Shown: one piece after another, positions 22,171 through 34,962 of the stretch
Layout: the number at the start of each line of letters is the position of its first letter
Position numbering within the stretch: position 1 is the first letter of the stretch
Notes under the pieces: model-generated
Database searches by the model: none
The model's input: the letters and a program-made list of their open reading frames with translations, nothing else
Told to the model about the DNA's origin: nothing
Translations under genes and position numbers: made by a program
Assembly (NCBI RefSeq): GCF_000204055.1
Contig: NW_006768808.1
Span: 455,848 to 519,847, forward strand
Source of the DNA: Melampsora larici-populina 98AG31
Taxonomy: Eukaryota; Basidiomycota; Pucciniomycetes; Pucciniales; Melampsoraceae
Reading direction: 5' to 3'
DNA length: 64,000 nt

Positions 22171-24811
22171 GTACTAGGAGGATCAATACTAGAAGGAGGA
22201 GCCAGGGCAGAGCTTTGAGAGAAGAAGATGGACTTTAGATTTATGATTGAAAAAGGATTTCAATTGATCTGATTAATAAATGATAATAGAATGAAAAGAT
22301 ATAACATATCAATATGAATTATTCTAGTGTTATCTGACCAGAATCTTTGAAAGATCAGGATTGGAAACACTGAAGTTGGAGTTGGAAGAAAGAAGATGTA
22401 CCTTATAAGTTTGATCCAAAACCAAAAGATCAAACTGCATGATTGAAAAAGCCATGAGGCCCAATTTGAGAAGTTCAACACCCACCGTAAACAATGCAGG
22501 TTGTTCAATATGGAAACAATCTATGTCAATCCAATCTGATAGCAAGGTGAGAGATCCTAGATTTGTGCGTCAGTGGAGGCAAGAATCAAAGAAAAAGAAA
22601 AAACCACTTACTATAAGGTGTGGTCAACGCAAACCTTCAAGGGAGGAGCCTAAGGGTTTGAGTGTGGTGGGCAGTGGCTTGCTTTCAGAGATAGATCAGA
22701 CATCAGGTATCTGCAGATTTTGGAAAAGAATGGGTAGTAAGAAAGGAAGTGGTCCAAGGTATTGCTTGATATCTGCAACCTGCTACATGCAAGATGTGAC
22801 AGGTTGCAGCTTGGCAACAATCACTATTGCCCCACTAATTTTGTGCTCCCATACATCAAAAAATTCAGGTGGGGCACAAATACCTGCTACACTCAACTTA
22901 GGGAAGCTTCAGTGGTGTGTCCCACCCCCCTTTTGCTTTTTGTGGCACAACACTTCAGGCATTGCGTCATAGCTGTAATGAATGTCTCTGTATAGGTCCT
23001 GTACACATCAAATAAGCTTGATGTGGCACATTTAATGCAGACTTTCATGTGGGGTCTTTTAGCCGGCTTGCATACAATTCTACTTGTGTAATCAGTGGAA
23101 AAAACCTTCAATATGGTTTTGTTCCAAGCTTTGTTGATTCTGCCACTGTATTTGTCAATTTCCAATGTTGTTCTGTATGGCTATACACATCTATAGTTCT
23201 AAACAAATATAGGACCAATAAACTTGTCAACTTTGCTCCAACACATGCAAGGCTTTGACATTATCAAAGTCTCATTTTGGCTCTATAATCTGCCTACAAG
23301 AATCAGTTGTGTGTCTTCAAGAATGAATAATTTACAACAATAGCCATACACAGCAGGAAACTTAAGATAGCTCAGAAATTATTACTCCAATACCTTTAGT
23401 ACCTTGATAAACATTATAGACACAGTATTTGGCTTTTGTAAATTGAAAGTATTGAATTGATTGATGAAAACATTCTCATATCTGTCTGCATTCAAGGTTT
23501 TTGACCAAATCCTTTTGGTTTTGATTTTCTGAGATAATCTTCCTGCAATCATTTCCCTTCAAGCCATCTTCAAAACTGGAGGAAAAAATATTCAAAAATT
23601 TATAACATGATTAGAGCTCACACCTTGATTCTGTCATTATTTTTTCATTTCTTTTTTTCAACCCCTCATGTACCACTGGGATTTTTCTACATTTCTTGTT
23701 TTCTAAACTTACTGGTTACATCAATGATTTGGTCTAGTTTTCTTTTGTTTATGTGTTTCTCACTTTTTTTAGTTTGTCATATGACTATTAGAAATAGAGA
23801 TCTCAAGATCTTTTCTGTTCTTCTACATCTTGCATTCCTGCAGGTGAGGCATTGATTCTTTCCACCCATCAGTCATTTACATATGGATACCTGCCAGATC
23901 CCCAGTTCAAAAAAAACATTTCTCAAACATTCATACCTCCCACACAAGCTGGGGTTTGCCAGAGTTTGCTGAGGTCCTGTTCAGAGTACCCTACCCTCAT
24001 ATATCTTATATGTATCTTATGTAATTAGTATACAACACATCCATTCTACGAATCAAATACTGAATTTCACTCAATAAAATGAACCACTTTAATTTTTTCA
24101 AACAAATCTTTAGTCGTCACTACATTACATAACCCACTACATGAACAAAGCTTTTTTTTGGTTGATTTATTTAATTTGTAATAAGCTCTTTTTCAAAGAT
24201 CAAGTCATTGACTATAAGTTCAACCAACCTTTGAAAAACTTTCTTTCTTTCTTAAGTAAGCTCTCAGGGGTATATATTACAAGGAGTCTGTTTTTGAATC
24301 AGCAGATTTGATACAAGTTGGCTCAAAATACCGCAAAGATTAATTGAGGTGAAGTGAGAGAACTTGAGAGGATGTGAAAAACCTAGAAACACCCTACTTA
24401 CTCACCAAAAAGGAAGACCCATAAAACAAAAGTCTTCCTCCAGACACCCAAGCTTGTAAAGAAGTACTGCCTGGCCAATTAATCTTTTCATTATCAAATC
24501 AAAAACTTCAAAAAGACTCATTAAAGTGTTTACCTACATCTTAAAGTTTTTTTTCTTTCTTAAACCTTCCAATCCATTGAAACCCACTTCTTTTCATTTT
24601 TACTAAAATAATTCAAATAACCAAAAAAAAAACGAAAAAAACAAAATCAAAGATTTCAAAGTCCTTATGAAAAAAAAACTTTTCTCTTGGTCTTTTGATT
24701 TTTTTTTCCTCAAATACAACAACATTTTCAAACAAAAAGATTAAAGAAAAAAAATAAACAATTACACATTTAGAGAAAACAATTAAATCTTCTTCTATAT
24801 TTCTACTTTTT
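22171..24811. other. Repeat-rich non-genic region
   Basis: Contains a 177-aa plus frame at 22439-22972 and a 90-aa minus frame at 22893-23165 without recognisable domains. From 23.3 kb to the KAT gene the sequence is AT-rich and looks intergenic, with CT/AG-rich tracts near 24.55-24.85 kb at the 3' side of the gene. Confidence 0.45.
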
Positions 24812-27800
24812 TCACTTTCCTTCTTCTTCTTCTTCTTCTTCTCCTTCATCTTTAATCGCCATTTCTTCATCCTTCTCTTCATTCCCATTCTCTTCACCCC
24901 CTTCACCATCACCTTCCCCACTCCCATCTTTCTCAATTCCTACATCCTTAACCGTCTCTTCCCCACCCTCTTGATCCCTACCTTCCAAATCCAATTGCTT
25001 CTCCTCTTTTTCTTCATTTACAAAACTAATCAAAGATTTCGACCTACTAGGAGTACAAGTTCTACCAGACGACTGATTGCCTTTCCTACCACTCCTAGGA
25101 GGCCTACCTCCTTTATTTTTCTTTTTAGTTTTTTCAAGCTTAGGTGGAGGCTTAGAATATGGATCAAGGTTAGGTATCAAAGGTATCGAGATCGGTCCTA
25201 AATCGATTCCAATACTTCCATTCGAATCTCGACTGCTTAGAAATGGACTCCAAGTCAATTTACTTGGATCGATGGTATAATATCCTTTGTTTTCATACTT
25301 TGAAATCCATTCTTTCAATATACCTTCATCCCATGTAATCGTATAATAATCTGGTTTACTCTCTAATCCGATGACCACTTCAATAGGTTTTAATTTCTTT
25401 CGATTACTCGATAAGTTACTGAATTTCGAATTCGTGCCTCTTTTCTTATTATTAGGTGTTTGTAATGAAGAGATTGATGAATCAGGTAAAGATGATGATG
25501 AGTTGGTTGATGAAGTAGCTAAGGTGGCCTTAATCCATCCTTTATGTAGACAAGTATAATAAACATCATTTAATGCTATTGATGTATGATTTGCAATATC
25601 TTCAAGTGTGATTTGTTCTGTAACGTCTGTACTTAATAAGTATCTAGTAATTGCTAATGTCCAATAATTTCGATAACTTAATAATCCTAAATCTGATAAT
25701 GGTTTTTCAGGTGTACCCACCCTTTTTTCTTTCTTAGATAACAAATAACCTATTAATCAAAAAAAAACCATTAATATCAATCAATCTCTTCAAAAGTAAA
25801 TTCAAAAATCAAAATAGAAACAAAAGAAAAACTTACTAAAATCAATCAAAAAATTACCCCATCCTTTCCTCTGTCTAACAGGTAATGTCATAATACAACT
25901 AACATTATTAGTAGGACTTCTTTTTTCCTTTGAAAAATATCCAACAAATTCACATCCACCTTCACTACCACTTTCACCATTAGCTACTGTTAAATTATGA
26001 TTAGTTTGAGTGATCACATAAAACAAAAACGGATCTACATCATAATAAAGTGTTTTATGATCTAAAAACATCTTGGCTAATAAACAAAGGTTTTGACAAT
26101 ACAATTTGTTTTTCCGTCCATCTACTTCAAAAATATGAATTCCATTGGTTAAATCTCGATAGATTTCATCTCCTGGTGGTACCATCGTCTTACATTTCGT
26201 TCGATGTCTTTCATATTGAAATTGAGTTTTGAAATATTTCAAACAACATTCACATATCCAAAGTTGTCCATTCGGTACACTTGCATATTCTTGTGGATAT
26301 GGGGCTTGATACCAAATTTCGATTTCATATTTTCCAAAACAAATGGTTCTGATACTTGACAGGTTCTTCGTATGAGGGTCTGCGTCCTTTCTAAGAATTC
26401 GATTCTTGGTGGCCGGGGTTACAGATGTAGATTGATTATCATCGGATTCATTACCGGCGGAAGGGGATCCGACTGGACTACTCTTAAACATAGATGAAGA
26501 TGAGGCTGTCCTCGATTTGAAATCAGTGGTGGGTACCCTCAGCTCTCGTACCGGTCTCGGTAAGCGTTTTTCATCTGGAATCGGTGTCGATTGATGTTTA
26601 ATTCGATCTTTCAAAGATAATGGTGGTGGGCTCGTGACAAGGTTCTTTTCAATCGGTTCAGTGATCATAGCTTCAAGTCTCGCCTAGAATGAAAAAGGTG
26701 ATCAGTATCTGATATAAATCAGTACAGACAAGGCGGAAGACAAAACCAACCTCAGAAGCCTGTAAACTGTTCTTGAACCTGATTAAATCATCATCCGTAA
26801 TCACCCGATCTCCTAGATCTGCCTGTGTCTCGTCCAAAGCACTCAAATACGGATTCTGACCATCTTCCTCACTAGTTTCCTTCCTCCCAAATCCTTCTTC
26901 CAAACTTTCTTCATGATTTTGAAGACTGGCCGAATTCTTATTAAGTAAATGAATATGTCTAAGTGTCTCATTCTTAACCGATTTTTGTGAACTTTCATCC
27001 GTCGGCTCTGCAACAATGAGTTTGTTGTCTTCTAAAGCAATCTTCTTATGAGCTCGATCATCATCCGAATGAATCGCTTTACGTTTTTTACTCCACGTTC
27101 TGGGAGCTTTCTTGGTACTTGTGGGGATTGTGTTGATGGTAGGGATAATCGCAGGTGATGGAGGTAGTGTGAGATGATCTGGTAACGGTGATAGTCCTGT
27201 TGAATCATCGTGTGCATAAGGACATGTCCAATCACCTAATATCGAAAAATCAAAAGTCAAACGGAGGATGGGATCAAATCGATGCGGAAAATTCAAGAGT
27301 CCTAAACCAAGATTCAAAAACTGACCTTTAGGCACGGATTTTAATGGTGGATTTAGACATCGACCATGCCATCCTCGATCGCATGTATCGCAGAAAAGCA
27401 TGTCACCATCGTCGCCTCCTGAGATTGGGAGATTGGGAGAGTGGGAGGTTCAGAAATAGGCGATTTTGTATAAAAGCAGATCAGACATACCTTTTTCATC
27501 GCAAGAAGAACATCTACGACATTCCATACATAGCCAAGAGTAAGATTTAACTTGGCGTTTGATGGTCAAGCTATGAAGTTGAAGACAACTGAAATGACCT
27601 ATGGAACGATACCAAGTAAAGCAAAAATTGAAAAAACAAGTAGATTTAGACGCGAAGTTTTAATCGAATATGAAGATTTCAAGAGAATCTACGAGAAAGA
27701 GGTATATATACCAGATTGACCACATTCCCAACAGCTGACCATTTCACCTTTTCCACCTCTCCGATGTTGATCGAGTGAAGTAGAAGAAAGAGCAGGTACG

Positions 27801-28747
27801 ATACTCGAAAGTGAATATTCGCCTCTCTCCATCTGACCTTTACCATTATCAAATCCACCTTCTTTCGAACAAAGACTACACCATCCTTCCCTTGGTGCTC
27901 TTGGACCACCTACGGTACCGGCTTTAGCTCTTGAATGTGGTGAAAGGGTGGTCATTGGAATTGGTACGGATTGTGATTTAGACTTTTGTTTCTTTTTTGC
28001 TGTAGGAGTATTACTTGTTGGTAAATCTAAATGTAAATGAATCGGTTTGAGTTTAGAAGCGTTCTTTTTGATTTTAGGAGTAGTAAATGATTTGATATTA
28101 GGTAATTTAGCTACTATTTTTTTGTTTTTTGTTTGTCTGATTGTCATTTTTTCGATTGGAATTGAAGGTGCTGATAAGATTTGATGATTTGGTGGAATAC
28201 CTTGATTTGAGTTTGTGAAATTAAGGTGTTGATGATGATTAGTGGTTGAGAAGATAGTCCGATTCGGATCTAATTCTGTTTCTAATTCTAATTCTGAGTC
28301 TAAATCACCTTCAGCGTCTTGATCTTCTTCTCCGTCTTGATCTTCTTCTTCTTCTTCTTCTTCTTCTTCTTCTTCTTCTTCTTCTTCTGCTTCTTCTAAA
28401 ATCACTTGACCTGTTTGATGATCAACTTCTCCTTCGTCTTGATGTTCTTCTAATGTCAATAATTCTGATGTTTGATGATGATTCAAGATCGGCTGATGAT
28501 AATGATTTGTATAATGGTGATTAGGTATCGAATTATAATTGATATTAGTTAGAGATGATGAAGATGCGGTTGGTGGTAATGGTAATGGTAATGGTGATAA
28601 AGATGTAGATGAACCTGATCCGGTTGAGTCAGTTGAAGTGTTTGTTTTGTATGAAGATGAAGGAAAGTTGTAATTTAATGGATTGAATTCATATATCGAT
28701 GAATTGGTTGTTGAAGATGATAGATGATGAAGTTGAGCGTTGGCCAT
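24812..28747 (-). CDS. MYST-family histone acetyltransferase with double PHD finger (KAT6/Sas3-like)
   Basis: Six exons (28747-27712, 27598-27491, 27418-27326, 27235-26751, 26683-25837, 25749-24812) join in phase to 1168 aa. Residues 1-287 are low complexity with a poly-Glu tract. Residues about 288-420 form two adjacent PHD fingers ([11 protein letters not shown] ... [12 protein letters not shown] ... [15 protein letters not shown] ... [14 protein letters not shown] ... DWTCPYA), the arrangement of MOZ/MORF. The MYST domain starts near 685: C2HC finger C718/C721/H734/C738, the lysine autoacetylated in the family at K784, Cys837, the acetyl-CoA loop RQRKGWG at 844-850 and catalytic Glu871 ([11 protein letters not shown]). 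The tail is acidic. It would acetylate histone H3 in a NuA3-type complex (family knowledge). It lies head-out from the 28.7-kb intergenic region. Confidence 0.93.
28341..28388. repeat. (TTC)n microsatellite encoding poly-Glu
   Basis: An uninterrupted run of about sixteen TTC units inside exon 1 of the acetyltransferase, read as consecutive Glu codons on the minus strand. Length variation would alter an acidic linker, not a domain. Confidence 0.9.
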
Positions 28748-29164
28748 GGTTGCTCAGTTTGTGGTAGTTGGATCAGTAAGTTGATAAGTTGAGTTGAAGT
28801 TGAGAAGTGGATGTTGAGGAAACGATGAGAAAGGAAACCAAAACACTGGTGACTGTTGTGGTGGTGATGTTTTAAATCAAACTACATTTCTCAATTACAT
28901 CACATTCTCATCGAAACTACATTATCAATCTCAATCTGCATTTTCAATTCAACTTCACTTGTCACTCACCATCATTTTCATCACACAATCACACATACTC
29001 AATAAAATCCATGCCAGTTTATCTTCATAGTATGGATTTCAAAACAAAAACATGGAACTATTATACTACAATTGGCCGAAAAAAAATCAAGATAAGTCCA
29101 GATAAAAAAGAACAATCAATGTAATAATTATACAAAGTGTAAAATTAGGATATGAATCTGTTGG
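28748..29164. other. Intergenic, promoter side of the acetyltransferase
   Basis: No gene seen. Lies between the acetyltransferase start and the 3' end of the next minus gene. Confidence 0.5.
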
Positions 29165-31533
29165 TCAAATATTTGGTAACATTCCAATCTTTTGACAAGC
29201 AGCTAGCAACCCGTGCTTCTTACTATATTTATGAATGTCTAAAGATAATTAACAAAATCAATCATTAACCAATGTAAACTCAATAATCCAAAATGCAATG
29301 CTTTGAAACTTACCTTCTCGTGTCATATCACAAACTGCTAAGCTTACAATACATTCCGCATCTGGATCAGCAGGTAAAAGACTTTATAAAAATCCAAATC
29401 AAAAGAACCAATCCCAATCAATCTTCAAGGAAAGAAAAAAAAGAAAAACTTTGATCACTCAAGAAAGAAAGAAAAAAGAAAGAAAGACTTTACCTATTCA
29501 AGTAAGGATCATAAGCATAAGTAAGATACTTTTGTTGACAACTCCAAGAATGGATAACAAAATATTCGAATTTTAAATTATATTTTGCCGGAATCAAATG
29601 AGCCCAAGTGAATTTTTCAATTAATTCTCCTTCTTCTGATTTCACGATTTGAAACATACTGTTTTTTTGAATCAACAAATCAAGAAGAAAACAAATCAAG
29701 ATTTATTAAAATTTCTTCAAGTTAAATCTTAGAGTGTGTTTTGTAATATTTTTTTGTTGAGAAACTTACATTCCATCTTGATCACAGTATGACATCATTT
29801 GATCATCTGAATATGCTCCATTTGGTCCATCTTGTGTACAAGGTTCCTGTTGTGCCCAATTTTGTTAGATATTAGTCAGTTCCTGTTTCTGAGACGCCAA
29901 GATGATGAAAGAATGTGTTTGGCTTTGTGGACATGATATGATTATATCCGTTTAACTGACCCTTCCACGAACCACAAAATAACCCTACAAGTGTTCCCAA
30001 CAGTAAAATCCAAGACGAAAATAGTCCGAAACAGATCATTGAGGTCGAATTAAAGAAATCACAAACAAAGACGCGCAAAGCATAATTTCCATCAGTTCAC
30101 CAAATGTGTAGTAGCAAAGCAAAAAGGACACTCTGAAGAAGAAAATCACCTTAGCTTTCCAAATAGCAGCAAGTAATCTAGCACGAGCCACACGAGAGAT
30201 TGAAGTTTGAATATCACCTTCAGTCATTTCAGATCCAGAAAAATGATTATTCAAAAAGATTCCATCTTTAAGAATACCGTATAAACCTTTCTCAGTACTG
30301 ATCCCAGCTCGAGTAGCAGATTCAGTTGTATCGGCTAACATTGCTTGGGTTGAAGCTTGTGCTTTTGATAATAAATAACTTATATCATTTGTCTATTTTC
30401 TCAATTTCACTCCAAAGAGAAGATCAGAATGAGGATTTGACGAGAGATACCAAAAAAAAAAAGAAAAGAAAAAAAGTAAAGCCATCTTTTGATGACTATC
30501 TTCAAGAAGATTTAAAAAGCTCACCTTTGAAAGTTCATCGGTGGGTAGAATGGCATATAGATTATGATACGTCCAAGCAATACCTGATAAGAAACCTGTT
30601 CCACCTTGAACAAATGGCCAAACTGTCGAACCAAAGAATGCAAGACCTTGAGGATAAAGGAAGCCAGGAATAGCACCGAAGAGACCAGCAACAAGACCGA
30701 GAAGAGTAGATTGGATAGCAAGATTATCAGGTTCATGTGGTACGATATCATTGACCTTTTTTTGGGGTGCAATTTTCAACATCAGTTTCGTTCATCGGCT
30801 TGTATATCATTTTTGGAAACTGGTTTGAGACTCACAATTGAAGTCACTAGCCCTGTTGTTCGAATTTCATCCATTATAAAGAGATAGGTTATAGATTATC
30901 ATCAGCTCATATTGACTCTTGTGGATGATAAGGATATTTACCTTGTAGGATCGATATTGCAAACCCAGTGGCATCATACATTGTATTACTAAACGAGTTC
31001 CAATTTTGAACAGCAACGAGTATATACCAATCGGGTGCACTAACAGGCATACAAATCTTGAAAAGTGAATATTTAAAGAAGCATTCTCAACATTTGAACT
31101 TCTTTAGATCAAAGAAAATCAAATCAAATTTCCAAAAAAAAAATTGACTCACTTGACTAGCATCACAAACTTTTCCGATCCCACAAACAAAATTAGTTGC
31201 ACCGACTTTTTCAGCATAAGCTTCTAATGAAAGTTGATCTCCTTGAGGATAAGTAAGTAGATATTCGTGTAATTTAAGTTCTTTCCATAATTCAGGTGTC
31301 AGTGGTAATGGTTTACAGGCATTATCGATTCTTGAAAGGTTTCCAGATTGATTGGTGGAATTTGATGAGACAGGTGATGGAGGTTTTGGAATCGGTGGTA
31401 GGATAGGTGGATCAAGGAGTGTAGTATTATTCTCACTTAGATTAGGTGAGTGTAGTTCAGAAAGTCCATAACGAATGTAAGAGTTAAGAAATAGATATAG
31501 GTAAATGAGGTGACGCCCCAAGGGCAAGATCAT
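29165..31533 (-). CDS. Conserved-looking secreted or membrane protein of unknown function
   Basis: Nine exons join in phase to 456 aa: 31533-31153, 31056-30942, 30852-30836, 30755-30525, 30392-30150, 29846-29770, 29658-29494, 29381-29314, 29238-29165. From this start the N-terminus (MILPLGRHLIYLYLFLNSYI) looks like a signal peptide or anchor; an in-frame upstream ATG at 31734 would add 67 residues. The centre is Gly/Phe-rich and may be membrane-associated (LLGLVAGLFGAIPGFLYPQG). The C-terminal half has several Cys residues (CTQDGPNGAYSDDQMMSYCD; HSWSCQQKY). It resembles a family of uncharacterised basidiomycete proteins I know only as a domain of unknown function, so no role is assigned. Exon 3 is only 17 nt and one intron is about 300 bp. 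Confidence 0.75.
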
Positions 31534-31734
31534 CTTTGGAACTCGTTCAACTCGTTCCTCTTGAATTTGAAGTTCAGCATAAAAACAGTTCCAAAGAAGT
31601 TCAAGGATAAAGGGAAGCGATAAGTTCTTAAAGAAACTTCCGAGACTGAACGGATCAAACCGGACGAATTGGAAAGATTTTAGTCTTTTGGATTTCTTTC
31701 TTGATTCAAGGGTCCATTTGGGAGTCAGTTTCAT

Positions 31735-32231
31735 TGATTTGTTTCAGTGAGAATATAAGTTATAACGAATTTGAAAAAAGTCGAATCTTAGCATTTAGTA
31801 TGTAGAAGCCCAAGAGATGACTCAAGTGGAAATCTCATGACGATCTAGTTCTATCAAGTCTACGAAATACAAGTGATAAGACCTCTGCTTCCTTCCTTTG
31901 CCCCTACCCCCACAGCCCCGGTCAAGGTGTAAACACATTTCGGTCAGAAGTCAAATACATGATTTCGAATCTAGCTATTTTCTGAAACAATTCCCGTTAC
32001 GTTGATGTTCCGAGAAAAGGAGAATCATAAGTCTCAAAGCAAACTACATAAACTGCCGAACTTCAAGCCGGTTACAGGGGAAGTGTAGGTAAACAGGAGA
32101 AGAGTGGTCACAAGGTACTTCATCACTGAGTCTGGGTATCAAGGTCTATGAATTTCTTTTCTTCTTCTTCGTTTCAAGTTTCATGATCGGTCTGTTCTAG
32201 ACAAATCTTGAAATGAGCTTTGTGCATAGCC
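31735..32231. other. Intergenic, 5' of the 456-aa protein
   Basis: No gene seen. Probable promoter region of the minus-strand gene. Confidence 0.4.
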
Positions 32232-32506
32232 ATGATGGATAAACCAGATAAAATCCATTCGGCATACGGCGAGGTAAGAAAACAGAATGAGATGAGATGT
32301 AGATGAAAATGGAGATTGGCGAAATTATTTAAAGTCTTCATCAGATTCAAGGTCTCCAACCCCCATATGACCGATCACAAAATCGTATCAAAGAAATATC
32401 CACTGCAAAGGTACAAATCAAACTCATCTCGTACCCAACAAAACAGATCATCTTGATATCGACTGCATCCAAAAAAGGAGCTCCACGATTCCCTCGAGAT
32501 GGATGA
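32232..32506 (+). CDS. Candidate small gene (67 aa), strand uncertain
   Basis: On the plus strand an ATG at 32232, a donor GAG|GTAAGA at 32274 and an acceptor CATCAG at 32344 give a two-exon frame of 67 aa ending at 32506 (starts MMDKPDKIHSAYGEIQGLQP, ends KKGAPRFPRDG). On the minus strand a 56-aa frame overlaps it (32517-32347, starting MANYHPSRGNRGAPFLDAVD, with a hydrophobic middle). Good splice sites favour the plus model; the hydrophobic segment favours the minus one. I do not recognise either. Confidence 0.25.
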
Positions 32507-32517
32507 TAGTTTGCCAT

Positions 32518-33627
32518 ATATAGGTTTCTTTCTGTTTCTTTGATGTGATACTAGTAATGTAAACGTAGGAGAGATAAACTGAGGACTTTCTTGTTTTGTT
32601 TCAAAGCTTTCGAACGTTCAATAAATATGTAGCTAGTATAACTGGCTCTTATTTTGATGCAAAGCTAAGGGAACCATTCGGGTGACTGATTGACTCAAGT
32701 CATCGAAATTACTTTACACAAAAAACACGGTGGTTTTGTTCGATGTAACTTCTTACTCTCTTTGCCTTTTGTCCTCAAACGTGTCTACAGGTCTTATTGA
32801 AACACCGCAATCCAAAGCTCACGGGTGACTAGCATATTGTCATGTATAGATAGATAAATATGTGATTTTTGATAATTTTATGGGCTGCTCACTAACGCAA
32901 AGAACACTGTCTTGGTGCCCTAATTCCCCACGAACCCAAACAATCCTATCTACAATTGTTGACTTTTACACAAAAGAAACAAAGGGCTCAAGATATGACA
33001 TATGCCATCTGAGGAATTGTTGATCAAGGGCTTATCAATCTAAATCACATTCATTGGAACATCTATGAGTTCTCTTATATAGTGAACATTTGTGTGTATG
33101 TATCACTATGAAGGGAAGATAATCCCAATGGGATTGGTCTGATGTTTTTTGTTTACGAGGACTTCCGCCGCCCCAAGGTGGATCTCAGCCTTGACTCTTG
33201 AGTGATTTTTGAGACCTTGATGTGGTTCTATTGTCATTCCACCACCAGATTTACAAACCAAATCCCACTGAGCTGGGCTATATAAACCATTGACAAGCGA
33301 TAGGGGATTGATTTGCTATTTCTCAGGGGATATGTATGTACATACTTTTTGGTACCCCTTTTGAAGCACTTTGTCTTGATTGATCTGATTGTGAGAAAGT
33401 CTGAATTGAATGAAGAGATAGAGTTACGATTTAAGTATTTTGATAATCAATTTTGAGGTTTTGTTTCTAAAGTTCTTCATTTTGATTTTGATTTTGATTT
33501 GAAACCCCATCGAAAATTCAAAGCTCAAGCTTTAAAACTAATTACTTCTCGTTGACTTTTATTTCTTCATCTTCATCTTCATCTTCACTTTCTAAAAGCT
33601 TTAAGTTCAAATCAAACTCATAAACCA
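32518..33627. other. Intergenic region
   Basis: No gene or repeat supported. Pyrimidine-rich blocks (TTCATCTTCATCTTCATC at about 33567) precede the next plus gene. Confidence 0.45.
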
Positions 33628-34962
33628 ATGGCGTATGTCTTTACAAACCAATCGATTCATACTTGACTTTAGCTAATATACATATGAATATCTTTTTTCA
33701 TTTAGTCAGGTCGAACAATACTTGACCGATCATTTGCATTCCTCAAAAGAACGTCTACTTGATGATCCTTCTCATCCACTCAACTCAGCTGTTCCTTCAA
33801 GGTTTGTTTCAATCTCCTCTTTACTTTATGGTCATCGAGACCTGGATCTGATTTGTTTCTTTTTGACCTTTTCAGACCTGGTCCAGAGTTAGACATCAAG
33901 TATCATGGTTTACCTGAACCTCCTCATTACATTTCACCTCAATCTCACGAAAATCATGATTCAATAGAGACCCAAGACAATTCAGTTGCTACTCGATCTC
34001 TTGAAGAAGATCGACCTACCGCTTCTGATCACGTTTCTGAACCCATTAAATCATCCGATATCGAAAAGGTCCCCGATCAAGATGTCGCTACCAAAGAAAC
34101 CATCCCACATTCGACATCTGAGGTCGAAAAGGTTGCTGATCATGACGAGCCCGAAGAAGCTACCTCACACGTGATCTCTGAGGCCGAAAAGGTCCCTGAT
34201 CATGAAGATACCGAGGAAATCGGCCCACATTCGACATCTGAGGTGGTCAAGGACTCTGTACCTGCTCCAATCTTCGAGGACACGGCAATGCCTGAAAAAT
34301 CGAAACCTGTTCATGTGAATGAAGCAAGTGAAGAGCCGTCTATGGAGCCAGCGCCAACCCAAGAAGTCGTGGATCATCCAACTACCTCCGAAGAGCCTGC
34401 ACCAGTTGAAGAAGCCGTTGAAGCTGAAGAGTCAAAATCTGTCCCCGAGCCGGTAGCTGTGGAAGAAGTATCTCCTGTGGAGGAACCGTCTACCATCACC
34501 GAGTCGGAGCCATTAACCAACGGGATTTCTCATGAAGAGGAGACTCCTAAGGAGGAATCGGAAGTGGTTCGATCCGAGCCAAACGGTATCGTTTCACAAC
34601 CCTCGGTGAACCACAAACAACCTACCACCCAGACCGAGTCTAATGTCTCAACTCATGATTGGACAGACCTGACTCGACCTGAAGTACAATTTGCTCGTAA
34701 GTTTATCTTGGTGTCTCCTTGTTCAAATCAGGAGATCAGTGACTGAAATCGAGTGAATCCAGTCTGTTTGTTTGCCGTCCCATGGACCTCGCTCCTCATC
34801 ACTTCTCGAACACTTAATCAAATCTGTTATATGATCTTCGATTGGCAACTCGTTCAACCAGTCACCGGTTTACTTCTCTCCGTCTTGGCTCCTTCAATGC
34901 TTTATACAAGTTTGATTGCTGTCTTTATTAGTCTCTTGAGTCAATCTTCAACAGATCCTTAA
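33628..34962 (+). CDS. Acidic repeat protein with C-terminal membrane segments
   Basis: Four exons (33628-33632, 33706-33801, 33876-34696, 34763-34962) give 373 aa. The first exon is only 5 nt (ATG GC). Residues about 35-305 are disordered, very rich in Glu/Pro/Ser/Val, with imperfect repeats of about 20-25 residues built on S(D/E)(I/V/A)EKV(P/A)D(Q/H). The last about 65 residues are hydrophobic (LCLFAVPWTSLLI; QLVQPVTGLLLSVLAPSMLY; TSLIAVFISLLSQ), consistent with two or three membrane segments and a tail-anchored protein whose acidic part faces the cytosol. Function unknown; the family is not recognised. The tiny first exon makes the start somewhat uncertain; a downstream start in exon 3 is the alternative. 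Confidence 0.65.

Noticed and set aside
22439..22972. 177-aa plus-strand frame
   Set aside because: No recognisable motif, a mixed composition with Cys clusters, and overlapping frames on both strands inside repeat DNA.
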